Notes under the pieces: generated by a model
Seen by the model: only the letters and a program-made list of their open reading frames with translations
The model's database searches: none
What the model was told of the DNA's origin: nothing
Made by a program: the position numbers and the translations under genes
Assembly (NCBI RefSeq): GCF_008122525.1
Contig: NZ_VSRV01000001.1
Location: 3,038,001-3,102,000, forward strand
Source of the DNA: Marinomonas sp. IMCC 4694
GTDB lineage: Bacteria > Pseudomonadota > Gammaproteobacteria > Pseudomonadales > Marinomonadaceae
Reading direction: 5' to 3'
Length of the DNA: 64,000 nt
Shown here: positions 35,758 through 44,408 of the stretch, piece by piece
Layout: each line of letters opens with the position of its first letter
Position numbering within the stretch: position 1 is the first letter of the stretch

Positions 35758-36891
35758 ATGAAAATCACACAAATCCTCACTCATCACCTTAGTCATACGC
35801 TTGAGAAGCCTTTTGAATCCGCCTCTATGCGTTTCACTTCTCGCGACCATCTTTTACTGGAAATCCACGGCGATAATGGCCTCGTTGGCTGGGGAGAGTG
35901 CTTAGGCAATCGCATCGTCAACGACGCATTTATAAAAGCCATGACACCCCTTTTGATCGGCAAAAATGCCCTCGACATCGAACCCATTTGGTTGATGCTC
36001 TACAATACGTTTCGCGATCAAGGCCAACGCGGCGCTACGATCAATGCCATCAGCGGCATTGACATAGCACTTTGGGATTTGGCAGGAAAATATCATCAAT
36101 GCCCCACCTATCAGTTAATGGGCGGCGCCTTCCGCACTCGCATTCCAGCGTATGCTACCGGTGGCTTTAGGATGATTGATGAAGACCGAATTGATAGCCT
36201 CGTTAAAGAAATAGCCGGCTACAAAGCACAAGGCTTTGAAGCTGTCAAAATCAAAATTGGTTTTGGGGTCGAGCTCGACGTAGCGTCTATAAAAGCAGTT
36301 CGACAATGCTTGGGAAATGACATCGAATTGATGATAGACGCGAATCATGGCTATGATCACATCGACGCCGCACGCGTAGCCAACCAGGTGGCGGATTGCC
36401 AGATTCTCTGGTTCGAGGAGCCCGTCGTGCCAGAAGCGCTATCAAGCTATAACAAATTAAGACACTCACAACCTATTCCACTAGCTGGGGGCGAAACATG
36501 GCATTCTCGTTGGGGCATCAACGAAGCGCTCAAACAAAACACCGTCGATATTTTACAACCTGACGTGTGTGGTGTTGGCGGCCTGAGTGAAGCGCGAAAA
36601 ATTCTCACTCTATGTGATGTATACGGTGTACGCTGTGTCCCGCATGTTTGGGGAACCAGTGTGGCACTGGCTGCGTCATTGCAATTTCATGCCATTATTC
36701 CACCTAGCCCACCTTCTCCGGGCACCAGTTCGCCACGTTTTGAGTTCGATCAAACGCATAATCCGTTCCGTTCCAGCATCGTCACGGTACCCTTTGAATT
36801 AGATAATGGGCACTTAAACGTCCCCAATGGTCATGGCTTAGGCATCACTATTGTTCGTGAAGAACTCGCCAAACACTCCGTCAAACACTGA
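35758..36891 (+). CDS. gci: D-galactarolactone cycloisomerase
   Basis: 377 residues of the enolase superfamily, mandelate racemase branch. KIKIGFG carries the Lys pair, metal ligands are in LMIDANHGYD, WFEEPV and LAGGETWHS, and the His base in VRCVPHVWGTSVA. The best match in arrangement is Agrobacterium Gci, which opens D-galactaro-1,4-lactone to 3-deoxy-2-keto-hexarate. Its neighbour at 36931 is the lactone isomerase, as in that organism. Substrate would come from Udh. Confidence 0.85.
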   Translation: MKITQILTHHLSHTLEKPFESASMRFTSRDHLLLEIHGDNGLVGWGECLGNRIVNDAFIKAMTPLLIGKNALDIEPIWLMLYNTFRDQGQRGATINAISGIDIALWDLAGKYHQCPTYQLMGGAFRTRIPAYATGGFRMIDEDRIDSLVKEIAGYKAQGFEAVKIKIGFGVELDVASIKAVRQCLGNDIELMIDANHGYDHIDAARVANQVADCQILWFEEPVVPEALSSYNKLRHSQPIPLAGGETWHSRWGINEALKQNTVDILQPDVCGVGGLSEARKILTLCDVYGVRCVPHVWGTSVALAASLQFHAIIPPSPPSPGTSSPRFEFDQTHNPFRSSIVTVPFELDNGHLNVPNGHGLGITIVREELAKHSVKH

Positions 36892-36930
36892 TTTGATACA
36901 TGATTATCTGAACAACACTTAGGAACAGCT

Positions 36931-37782
36931 ATGCCTCGTACTCTCACAGGACCGTCGCCATTGATCACGCTCCCCGCCGGCAGCGTCGATACCCACATCC
37001 ACGTCTATGATGCCAAGCATGCTGGCATGCCAGGCGGCCCAGCCATTCCAGTGGATGCCGCAAACCTAACAGACTACCGACACGTCCAAGCCTGGCTGGG
37101 ATTGGAAAAAGTAGTCATCACACAACCGAACGCCTACCAGACAAACAATACCTGCTTACTGGAAGCCTTAGACGAACTCGGCGACATAGGCCGAGGTGTG
37201 GCCGTCGTCACAACCGACATCGATGATGCGACATTGCAAGCATGGCACGATCGAGGCGTCCGAGGAGCACGCATCATGGAGCTTACTTTGGGGGCCGTTC
37301 GTCTTAAAGATCTGCTCGCGGTTAACGCAAAAATCAGACCCCTTGACTGGACGTGCATCGTGCAATTTAATGGCCGCGATATTGTCGATCACAGTCCGCT
37401 ACTTGAGCAGATTCAAGGCGACTATGTCATCGATCACCACGCCAAATTTTTGCCTCCGGTAACACCCGATTCAAAAGAGTTTGACCAATTGCTGCGCTTA
37501 ATCGACAAAGGTAACTGTTATTACAAAATCGCCGCTTGCTATGAAAGCTCCGCCACGGGCGGACCCGACTATGATGATATTGCCGCCATGTCAAAACGCC
37601 TCATCGACCACGCGCCTGAACGCATTATCTGGGGCAGCAACTGGCCTCATGTCTCTGGCTCACCAACAGAAGCACCAAACGACGTCGCATTGTTGAATAC
37701 AATAACATCTTGGATGCCAGATGAAAAAACACGCCAAATGATCTTCGTCGATAACCCAAACCGACTTTACTGGCGTCGTTAA
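36931..37782 (+). CDS. gli: D-galactarolactone isomerase, amidohydrolase family
   Basis: 283 residues of COG3618 (amidohydrolase-2). Metal/substrate motifs DTHIHVYDAKHAGMPGG, IDHHAKFLPP and IIWGSNWPHVSG are typical of the lactonase/isomerase group in uronate pathways. It would interconvert the 1,5- and 1,4-galactarolactones made by Udh so that Gci can act. It begins 39 bases after gci. Hydrolase activity is an alternative. Confidence 0.8.
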   Translation: MPRTLTGPSPLITLPAGSVDTHIHVYDAKHAGMPGGPAIPVDAANLTDYRHVQAWLGLEKVVITQPNAYQTNNTCLLEALDELGDIGRGVAVVTTDIDDATLQAWHDRGVRGARIMELTLGAVRLKDLLAVNAKIRPLDWTCIVQFNGRDIVDHSPLLEQIQGDYVIDHHAKFLPPVTPDSKEFDQLLRLIDKGNCYYKIAACYESSATGGPDYDDIAAMSKRLIDHAPERIIWGSNWPHVSGSPTEAPNDVALLNTITSWMPDEKTRQMIFVDNPNRLYWRR

Positions 37783-37797
37783 ACACGCCCACAACAG

Positions 37798-37822
37798 CCC
37801 AAACCTAACCTTAGTTTGGGCG
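37798..37822. terminator. Bidirectional terminator-like hairpin
   Basis: Arms GCCCAAAC and GTTTGGGC with a nine-base loop, between the convergent gli and TauE/SafE genes. T-richness on either side is modest. Confidence 0.6.
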
Positions 37823-37825
37823 GCT

Positions 37826-38581
37826 TCATCCCCCTCCTTGCCAGGTTAAGCTCACGCCAGACAACAGTAATAATGAAAAGGCCACGCGACGCATGACTTG
37901 GTTTGAGATAGGCAGTGGGTAACGCTTTGCTAGGTACGCTGACAAGGCGACGACGGGGAAGCCAAGCGCGCACAATAATAGGGTGGTGATGTTTAGGCTT
38001 TGTGTGGCGCTGATAAAGCCGACTCGTATCAGTCCGGTACAAAAGAAGATCGATAATAAGGTCGCTCGAATTTTCGCTTGAGAATCGGGCTGACGATACA
38101 TCAAGAAGGTAATTGGTGGACCAAAGGTAGCGAACATTCCGCCCATTAATCCGCCCATCACGCCACTCACTGCAAAGGCGCTTGTTGTGGATGGTGAGCG
38201 TGTTTTGTGTGCTTGCAACATCATCACCACGCTACTGACCACCATGCTCACCCCAAGCATAAGCTGCAGTAAGCTCATGGCGTTATCACCCAGATAATGC
38301 AGCAGCCAGACGCCAATCATAATCATCGGCAGGCAAGGAATAATAAAGCCAAAAAAAGCACGTAGATTGACTTCACGCCATTGCCCGCCCTGCAAGCCGA
38401 CGCCGGCATTCACCAAGCTTAAAACGCTCACGGCGAACGCCGTCACTTCAATAGGGGCAAGCCCCAGCGCCGACACACCACTGACCACAATAAGGCCAAA
38501 AGCAAAGCCGGTTGTCGCTTGTATATAACTGCCCAATGCAAAAAACAGCAGTAATAAAACACTTGCGCTGTCGATGATCAT
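37826..38581 (-). CDS. TauE/SafE-family transporter
   Basis: 251 residues with eight hydrophobic segments and two repeats; the family marks are GSYIQATTGFAFGLIVV near the start and GVMGGLMGGMFATFGPPITFLMY in the middle. Members export sulfite or sulfoacetate or carry other organic anions. It is convergent with the lactone genes; there is no direct hint of substrate here. Confidence 0.85.
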   Translation of the reverse strand: MIIDSASVLLLLFFALGSYIQATTGFAFGLIVVSGVSALGLAPIEVTAFAVSVLSLVNAGVGLQGGQWREVNLRAFFGFIIPCLPMIMIGVWLLHYLGDNAMSLLQLMLGVSMVVSSVVMMLQAHKTRSPSTTSAFAVSGVMGGLMGGMFATFGPPITFLMYRQPDSQAKIRATLLSIFFCTGLIRVGFISATQSLNITTLLLCALGFPVVALSAYLAKRYPLPISNQVMRRVAFSLLLLSGVSLTWQGGG

Positions 38582-38852
38582 AAAACACCCTTATTGAATT
38601 TGAGCAAACGTATCAAAACGCCCACAGGCGTACCGCCATGCTAAAAAAGTCTTTAGTACGGAGCAAGTTAATCGGGAATAACACCTATGCCATTTCAGGT
38701 GGGCGGCCTGCCAGGGGGTAAAAGTGCCATAGAAGAAATCTTTTAATAAGAGGCCGGACAAAACACCTAACACCCTCTCTTACTCGTTCAAAAATAACCC
38801 TCATATTGTGGACAATATGAGGGTTAGACGAACGATTTTAATAACACGGCAA
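38582..38852. other. Intergenic region with terminator
   Basis: 271 bases between the TauE/SafE gene and the TRAP dctM. Apart from the hairpin at 38796-38825 I see no gene; short frames here have no recognisable similarity. Confidence 0.6.
38796..38825 (-). terminator. Terminator of the aromatic-acid TRAP operon
   Basis: A perfect 14-bp stem AACCCTCATATTGT with a two-base loop. On the minus strand it is followed by TTATTTTTG. It lies 28 bases after the dctM stop. Confidence 0.88.
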
Positions 38853-40157
38853 TCAGCCAAACATGGTATTAGGCAAAAACAACACAATCTGCGGAAACAT
38901 AATCAGCAGCGCAACAGCCACTATCATCATCAGCCAGAAAGGCAATACTCCGCGAAAAATATCGCTCAGCTCGACGTTCGAAGCGACGGATTTTACGATA
39001 AACACATTGATGCCCACTGGCGGCGAAATCAAGCCCATTTCAAGCGTCAACACCGTCAACACGCCAAACCAGATAGGATCGATACCAAGCGACAGAATAA
39101 TCGGAAAGAAAATCGGCAATGTCAGCACCAACATGGCAAAGCCTTCTAAAAAGCAGCCCAGTACAAGATAAATCGCAAGAATCAACACCAAAGTGCCAAT
39201 CACGCCTAACCCCAACCCTGACAACAACTCCCCTACCGCCGTTGGAATATGGCTCAACGCCATAAAAGGGTTGATCATGTGCGCCGCTATCAGAATTAAC
39301 ATCACAGTCGCCGTTGTCACGATGGCATCACGAGAAGCATTCCAAAGGTCTTTTAGCGACAAAGAAGATGTGGCGAACCCTACCAATATCACCACGCCAG
39401 CCCCGACCGCTGCGGCTTCAACCGGTGAAAATAAACCACCGTAAATACCACCAATAGTCAGTAAAATCACCGCTACTATAGGGCCAGCACCAAGAATCGC
39501 TTTGCCCTTTTGACGCCAATTTGTGGCCGGTCCAGCAGGTCCAAATTCAGGACGAAACCAGCAAATAACCATGATGACTAAAATGAATAACATCAGCAAC
39601 ATGATGCCCGGCAAGACGCCGGCTAAAAATAATCGTCCGATACTTTGTTCGGTCAAAATGGCGTAAATCACAAAGCCCGTCGAAGGCGGGATCAAGATCC
39701 CTAAGGTACCGCCCGCCGCCACCACGCCAGTAGACAATCGGGTATCGTATTTGAATCGATCCATCTGCTTCAACGCAACCTTCCCCATGGTCAACGCCGA
39801 CGCCACCGATGAGCCAGACAAGGCCGCAAAACCACCACAACCAATCACCGTTGCCGACGCCAAACCGCCTCGAAATTGGCCGATAATAGCGTAAGCCGCA
39901 TCGTATAATTTTTGGCTCATCCCCGTAATGGAAGCCACATTACCCATCAAAATAAACAGCGGAATCACCACCAGCTCAGGGGAAGACGCCAAGGTAAAAG
40001 TTTCTGACGCCAATAGGCTCAGCGCCGAGCGGCTGCTGTCTAATACCGTAATACCGACAAAACCGACAGAGAACATAGCAAACGCCACGGGCACCCTCAG
40101 CACCAGCAACCCAAACATCATTATGATGCCAATAAAGCCGACTAAAGACGCACTCAT
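38853..40157 (-). CDS. dctM: TRAP transporter large membrane subunit DctM (aromatic-acid locus)
   Basis: 434 residues, about twelve membrane helices. DctM motifs: SSPELVVIPLFILMGNVASITGMS, GCGGFAALSGSSVASALTMGKVALKQMDRF and LEMGLISPPVGINVFIVKSVA. Its ATG overlaps the dctQ stop by four bases. Clearly different in sequence from the other DctM at 31751. Confidence 0.93.
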   Translation of the reverse strand: MSASLVGFIGIIMMFGLLVLRVPVAFAMFSVGFVGITVLDSSRSALSLLASETFTLASSPELVVIPLFILMGNVASITGMSQKLYDAAYAIIGQFRGGLASATVIGCGGFAALSGSSVASALTMGKVALKQMDRFKYDTRLSTGVVAAGGTLGILIPPSTGFVIYAILTEQSIGRLFLAGVLPGIMLLMLFILVIMVICWFRPEFGPAGPATNWRQKGKAILGAGPIVAVILLTIGGIYGGLFSPVEAAAVGAGVVILVGFATSSLSLKDLWNASRDAIVTTATVMLILIAAHMINPFMALSHIPTAVGELLSGLGLGVIGTLVLILAIYLVLGCFLEGFAMLVLTLPIFFPIILSLGIDPIWFGVLTVLTLEMGLISPPVGINVFIVKSVASNVELSDIFRGVLPFWLMMIVAVALLIMFPQIVLFLPNTMFG

Positions 40158-40660
40158 GCAGCCTCTCCTTTGCGAATGTCACGACCCGACAGGATTAATT
40201 CAATCGCTCGTAACGCCATCCCAGCGGCGGTAATCAAAGCGAACACAGAAAGCCCATTCTGAAACCAGGCCTTTGGCAGTCGCAATAAGTTAGTCGACAA
40301 ATTCAACATCACCGACAGCTTAGCGCTCTCATTAATGGCATAGGCGATCCCCATAAAAATCACCGCACCCAACAGAGCCGCCAAAATATCGATCACACGA
40401 TTCATCAGCGCAGGATAACTGCGCTCAAACAAATCCACCGCAATGTGGCCGCCTTGGCGATCACACAATGCCATGGCACCAAATACAACCATCACCATAC
40501 TCATGGTAATAATGTCTTGAGAACCATAGATGGGCGCGCCAAATGCGCGCCCGATAACATCGGCAAGAATGATAACAACCTCAAAAATCAGCCCCAAAGA
40601 GCCAACCGTAGCGGAAAGGGCAATCAACCCATCCGCTACTTTTCGCATGGCAATCAACAT
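40154..40660 (-). CDS. dctQ: TRAP transporter small membrane subunit DctQ (aromatic-acid locus)
   Basis: 168 residues with four membrane helices. DctQ landmarks are DVIGRAFGAPIYGSQDIITMSMVMVVFGAMALCDRQGGHIAVDLFE. It lies between dctP (stop 40665) and dctM, overlapping the latter. A possible later start exists at the Met of MRKVADG. Confidence 0.9.
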   Translation of the reverse strand: MLIAMRKVADGLIALSATVGSLGLIFEVVIILADVIGRAFGAPIYGSQDIITMSMVMVVFGAMALCDRQGGHIAVDLFERSYPALMNRVIDILAALLGAVIFMGIAYAINESAKLSVMLNLSTNLLRLPKAWFQNGLSVFALITAAGMALRAIELILSGRDIRKGEAA

Positions 40661-40664
40661 CGCT

Positions 40665-41645
40665 TTATTGGCCTTTCATAGCGGCTAATGTGGCCGCACC
40701 ATCAACGCTTTTCACATAAGACTGCACCACACCAGACACGGCGGCGGTAAACGCCGCTTTCTCTGCAGCGGAGAGTTCCAGTATCGTATTGGCACGGTCA
40801 GCACGAGCCACTTCAAGCGCTTTAGCGGCCGTTTGCAACCAAGCATCTTCTGCACTTTTCGATAACCCTAAACCACTGGCGGCATCAATGGCCGCTCTTT
40901 TGTCGGCTGACAATCCATCATACACACGGCCGTTCAACACGGTGTAAAACGCCAAACGTCCTAAGGGCGCACCAATTGTTAAAGCGTCCGCCACTTCGTC
41001 TAATTTAAAATCTCGAAGTGTCGACGCTCCCGTAATCACCCCATCGATAAGGCCCGTTTGCATGGCGTTATACACCTGACTGATCGGCATTTGTACAGGG
41101 GTTGCGCCCAAAGCACTGGCAACTTCTGCTGCGGTTGAACCGGCAACACGTACTTTTAAGCCGGCTAAATCCGCCGGGGTACGAATGATTTTATTGCGCA
41201 TGATAAAAATATTCGGCTCAGACGCCCACAATGCCAGTGGCTTCACGCCAGGGAACTCATTACTGAAATGCTTGCTATAAGCACGCCATAACGCTTCATA
41301 GCCAGGCGTTCCTTCTGGAATAACACCTGGCAATTCAGAAATCATGGTTTTACCAAACTGCGATGACGTATAACCGGGTAAGCCCCACGCCATATCAGCG
41401 GCGCCTTGTAAGACTCGAACGTATTGTTCAGCAGGCCCTGCACCCAGCTCACCGCCATGGTATCCGCGCACGGTAAGTGCGCCGTTTGTTGCGGCCGATA
41501 GGTCCGTGTTTAACTTCTCTATCACCGAGGCATTGATGGTGTGGAACGGCGGAGTGAAGTTAGCAAATTTCAATTCTTCTGCCATCACTTGGCTCGATAA
41601 TGCCATGGCCGCTGTGGTTGCGATAATAAGTTTGTTCAATGTCAT
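40665..41645 (-). CDS. dctP: TRAP transporter periplasmic binding protein DctP (aromatic-acid locus)
   Basis: 326 residues. Signal peptide to residue 22 (ALSSQVMA). The conserved ligand-carboxylate Arg lies in LAGLKVRVAGSTAAEVA, followed by QVYNAMQTGLIDGVITG. The gene lies directly downstream of the ring-cleavage genes on the same strand, so an aromatic or carboxylated ring acid is a reasonable ligand; the sequence alone does not prove it. Confidence 0.9.
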   Translation of the reverse strand: MTLNKLIIATTAAMALSSQVMAEELKFANFTPPFHTINASVIEKLNTDLSAATNGALTVRGYHGGELGAGPAEQYVRVLQGAADMAWGLPGYTSSQFGKTMISELPGVIPEGTPGYEALWRAYSKHFSNEFPGVKPLALWASEPNIFIMRNKIIRTPADLAGLKVRVAGSTAAEVASALGATPVQMPISQVYNAMQTGLIDGVITGASTLRDFKLDEVADALTIGAPLGRLAFYTVLNGRVYDGLSADKRAAIDAASGLGLSKSAEDAWLQTAAKALEVARADRANTILELSAAEKAAFTAAVSGVVQSYVKSVDGAATLAAMKGQ

Positions 41646-41770
41646 GCGTTTTCTCCCAGTAGTATGTGAGTGCCTTAAAAAAGGCTTTATTATTTTTGTT
41701 TACATTTAACCCGTAGAACCTGGTAACCCCGATTGATTAGTGAGAATTTAACGACGTTATTCCCGTTTCA

Positions 41771-42220
41771 TCAAGCACCTTTGTACTGCAGCTCTATTGA
41801 ACCCTGACGCTTTGCAATACGCCATTCACCGCTGACGCAGATAATATCATCGATAAAACGACCGATGTAAACATCGGCATTCGCTTGAACCATACTGTCG
41901 CAGTGGTCGACTTTTATTTCTCCTGAAAACAAGACCACTCGAGACGTGACTACCGCGCGAAACGCATCAATCACCGTCGTTTCCACATTGGTCAGCGCAT
42001 GACACGTCTCTTTTGCTGGTCGAGAAGTGAACGAGTGTAGAATCGCATCTCGTCCCTTTATCGGCACAAGAGGTGCGCTAGGACGGTACAAAATACCGTC
42101 TTCGGTGTAACAACTCGCCAATGCGATCCAATCTCTTTGATCAAGTAAATTGACCGAACGTGTTACTAACTTTTGGCATTGCCACTCTATTAACATAGCT
42201 TCCATTGCGTGATTGCTCAT
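41771..42220 (-). CDS. NTF2/SnoaL-like protein
   Basis: 149 residues of the nuclear transport factor 2 fold that includes the small subunits of ring-hydroxylating dioxygenases and SnoaL-type cyclases: CQKLVTRSVNLLDQRDWIALASCYTEDGILYRPS near the start and IGRFIDDIICVSGEWRIAKRQG near the end. It overlaps the dioxygenase-hydrolase gene by four bases, so it belongs to this aromatic pathway. Whether it is an enzyme, a decarboxylase-like or isomerase protein, or a partner subunit cannot be told. No large oxygenase subunit is present. Confidence 0.75.
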   Translation of the reverse strand: MSNHAMEAMLIEWQCQKLVTRSVNLLDQRDWIALASCYTEDGILYRPSAPLVPIKGRDAILHSFTSRPAKETCHALTNVETTVIDAFRAVVTSRVVLFSGEIKVDHCDSMVQANADVYIGRFIDDIICVSGEWRIAKRQGSIELQYKGA

Positions 42221-43818
42221 TCTTTACCTGCTTTTTCTAGCCAAACGCGCAATGCCGCCGCCACATTGCCAGGGTCTTCCGCGGGTGCCATATGACCCGC
42301 CCCGTTGATGACCACGAGCACGCTGCCGGCGATTTTTCGTTGCATTGCCTGATGCTGAGCCACAGGGCTCCAAACATCGTCGCTGCCAGATAACAGCAAC
42401 GTTGGCACCGAAATGTGCGCCAGCAGTGACTCGGCATCAGGACGATTGATCAACGCATGAATTTGATGGTTAAAATCGTCCACAGAATAGGACGTCACCA
42501 TCTTTTTAAGATCTGTCATTAAATGCACATTGCATAAACCGGACTTAGACATCATAGGAAACAGCCAATGAGGCACCAAAGCGGCCATACCTTTGGTTCT
42601 GGCAAGGTGAATCAAATGCATTCGACCAGGCACTTCTTTCATGCTTTTCGGGTGAACCCCAGTATTCAACAACGCCAAATGAGTAATACGCTGCGGTGCT
42701 AGACGATAGATTTCCAGTGCCACACGTCCGCCCATCGAATGTCCTGCTAGAGCAAAATCCCCGTCGACATTGTCCAACACATATTGCGCCATAAGCGTGA
42801 GATTATCAAAGCCTGCAAAACTTATAATCTCAACTCGTGCCACATCAGAAAGCCGTTCAGCAACTTCTTGCCAAATGCGCCGATCACACAACAAACCGGC
42901 CAAGCAAACCAATCTAGGACGAGAAGCAACGGGCGCCACGATATTTGCCACCTCCATGTCTGCCTCCTGCTCATGCACGCCAATGGACTCGTAAATGAGA
43001 TGGCCAAGTGCGGTATTCGACACCGGTACATAATAATGGCGATGTACCTCGTTGACATCATGATCCAAGGCGCCGCGCATAATCAGCCACATCACCATTT
43101 CACAACCTTCCGTGCCCGACTCTCGGATGTATTCAACTTGGGAAATCGCCGCTAACTTATGGTAGTCGCTTTTCAAATCGTCCATGAACGCGAGGTCCCA
43201 CTCTTTGTTTATCAAACCGGCACGTTCGCCAAGCAGCTGATGGCTCATGCCGCCCGTTCCCCACACTTGTACATTGATGTCTTCTGGGTATTGGTCGATG
43301 GCCGCTCGAATGGCGTTGCCCAAAGCAAGGCAACGCGCTCCAGTGGGAGACGGATACACCACGGTATTCACCGCCAACGGAATGACTTGGCATGGCCATT
43401 CATCTACCTCGCCAAAAACCATCGACAAAGGCACCGTTAAACCATGATCCACGTCCATTTCATTAACGATGGTCATGTCAAAACCCTGTTGTATTAAAGA
43501 CTCGGTGATGTGCCACGCCAGTTGGGGTGCGCCTTTAACGACAGGCACAGGACGTGCCCCATAGCCTTCATCGGCAGGGCGATATTCTTCGCCGCAGCCA
43601 ATCGCAAAAGTCGGAATAAGCTTCATATCGAAAGACGTCGCGTGATCGTTGTACACCAAAATCACCACATCGGGTTTCTGCTCGCGAATCCATTGTTTGG
43701 TGAACTGAAAGCCGTCAAAGATCGGCGCCCATTTCTCGTCTCCGCTGTCGCCTTTATCAATGATGTGCCCAAGCAAGGGAATATGAGAGGTGCCCAAGCC
43801 AGCCGTGATCTTTGCCAT
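42217..43818 (-). CDS. Fusion: LigB-type extradiol dioxygenase beta subunit and alpha/beta hydrolase
   Basis: 533 residues with two enzymes in one chain. Residues 1-280 are the class III extradiol dioxygenase beta subunit (protocatechuate 4,5-dioxygenase LigB group): iron ligands His12 (GTSHIP), His59 (YNDHATSF) and Glu240 (SGTEGCEM), with a His at 193 (GGMSHQLLGERAG) in the place of the LigB catalytic base. Residues 300-533 are an alpha/beta hydrolase with Ser361 in AGHSMGGR, Asp in LSGSDDVW and His in GAGHMAP. About 20 residues link them. The alpha subunit is encoded just upstream. The hydrolase could act on the ring-cleavage product or on an ester substrate. Confidence 0.88.
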   Translation of the reverse strand: MAKITAGLGTSHIPLLGHIIDKGDSGDEKWAPIFDGFQFTKQWIREQKPDVVILVYNDHATSFDMKLIPTFAIGCGEEYRPADEGYGARPVPVVKGAPQLAWHITESLIQQGFDMTIVNEMDVDHGLTVPLSMVFGEVDEWPCQVIPLAVNTVVYPSPTGARCLALGNAIRAAIDQYPEDINVQVWGTGGMSHQLLGERAGLINKEWDLAFMDDLKSDYHKLAAISQVEYIRESGTEGCEMVMWLIMRGALDHDVNEVHRHYYVPVSNTALGHLIYESIGVHEQEADMEVANIVAPVASRPRLVCLAGLLCDRRIWQEVAERLSDVARVEIISFAGFDNLTLMAQYVLDNVDGDFALAGHSMGGRVALEIYRLAPQRITHLALLNTGVHPKSMKEVPGRMHLIHLARTKGMAALVPHWLFPMMSKSGLCNVHLMTDLKKMVTSYSVDDFNHQIHALINRPDAESLLAHISVPTLLLSGSDDVWSPVAQHQAMQRKIAGSVLVVINGAGHMAPAEDPGNVAAALRVWLEKAGKE

Positions 43819-44225
43819 TATTCCTTCTCCTCAGATGGGGCCTGTTCAACGTAACGGTTTCCCTCAGGTGAACGGCCACCATTGCGCATCATTTCCAAGT
43901 AATCCTCTGGAGATAAATGGGTCATGCTAGACACCGCCGCCGCGACACTCAGCCCATCGGTGGAACTGATTTTGACGAGGTAATAGATGTTGCCGCCAAG
44001 GGAGATCAGCGTCGTAAAGTCACGAGCCAATACCGCGTTTTTTTGCTCTTCTGTGAGCGGCCATTGGTCTAAATACGCACGCTCGTCGTGTTTAAACGCT
44101 GTACGATTTGAGGCTTGCATGAGGGACATGCAAAACTGATTAAGATGAAAGCCCATTCTGGCCATGTCGCCATCAAACACCGTGGTCCCGGGAATGTTGC
44201 TGTAAGGCTTATTGTTATTATTCAT
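43818..44225 (-). CDS. ligA: Protocatechuate 4,5-dioxygenase-like alpha subunit (LigA family)
   Basis: 135 residues matching the LigA domain, a helical partner that caps the LigB active site: GTTVFDGDMARMGFHLNQFCMSLMQASNR, WPLTEEQKNAVLARDF and LGGNIYYLVKISSTDG. Length is normal. Its stop overlaps the ATG of the beta-subunit fusion by one base, which supports equal synthesis. First gene of the operon, divergent from the LysR regulator. Substrate could be protocatechuate, gallate or a related diol. Confidence 0.9.
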   Translation of the reverse strand: MNNNNKPYSNIPGTTVFDGDMARMGFHLNQFCMSLMQASNRTAFKHDERAYLDQWPLTEEQKNAVLARDFTTLISLGGNIYYLVKISSTDGLSVAAAVSSMTHLSPEDYLEMMRNGGRSPEGNRYVEQAPSEEKE

Positions 44226-44408
44226 GTGTGTCTTACCTTAAATCGAAAACCAGCGTGATCACCACACTGATCTTGTTTCATTAAAAGGTATAGGGAAAAA
44301 AGGCGTCTAGCATATGCGTTTTTATAAACATGGAGTAAAATTTGGTTATATCTTAAATTAATCTCTCTCGACACCGGCAACAACAACAACAATAAGAGGA
44401 AAACCACA
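44226..44408. promoter_or_regulatory. Divergent promoter region, ligA operon versus LysR gene
   Basis: 183 bases without a gene. The AT-rich stretch at about 44320-44370 (ATTTGGTTATATCTTAAAT) has the TN11A-like spacing seen in LysR binding sites. AAGAGG precedes the LysR ATG. Confidence 0.5.
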
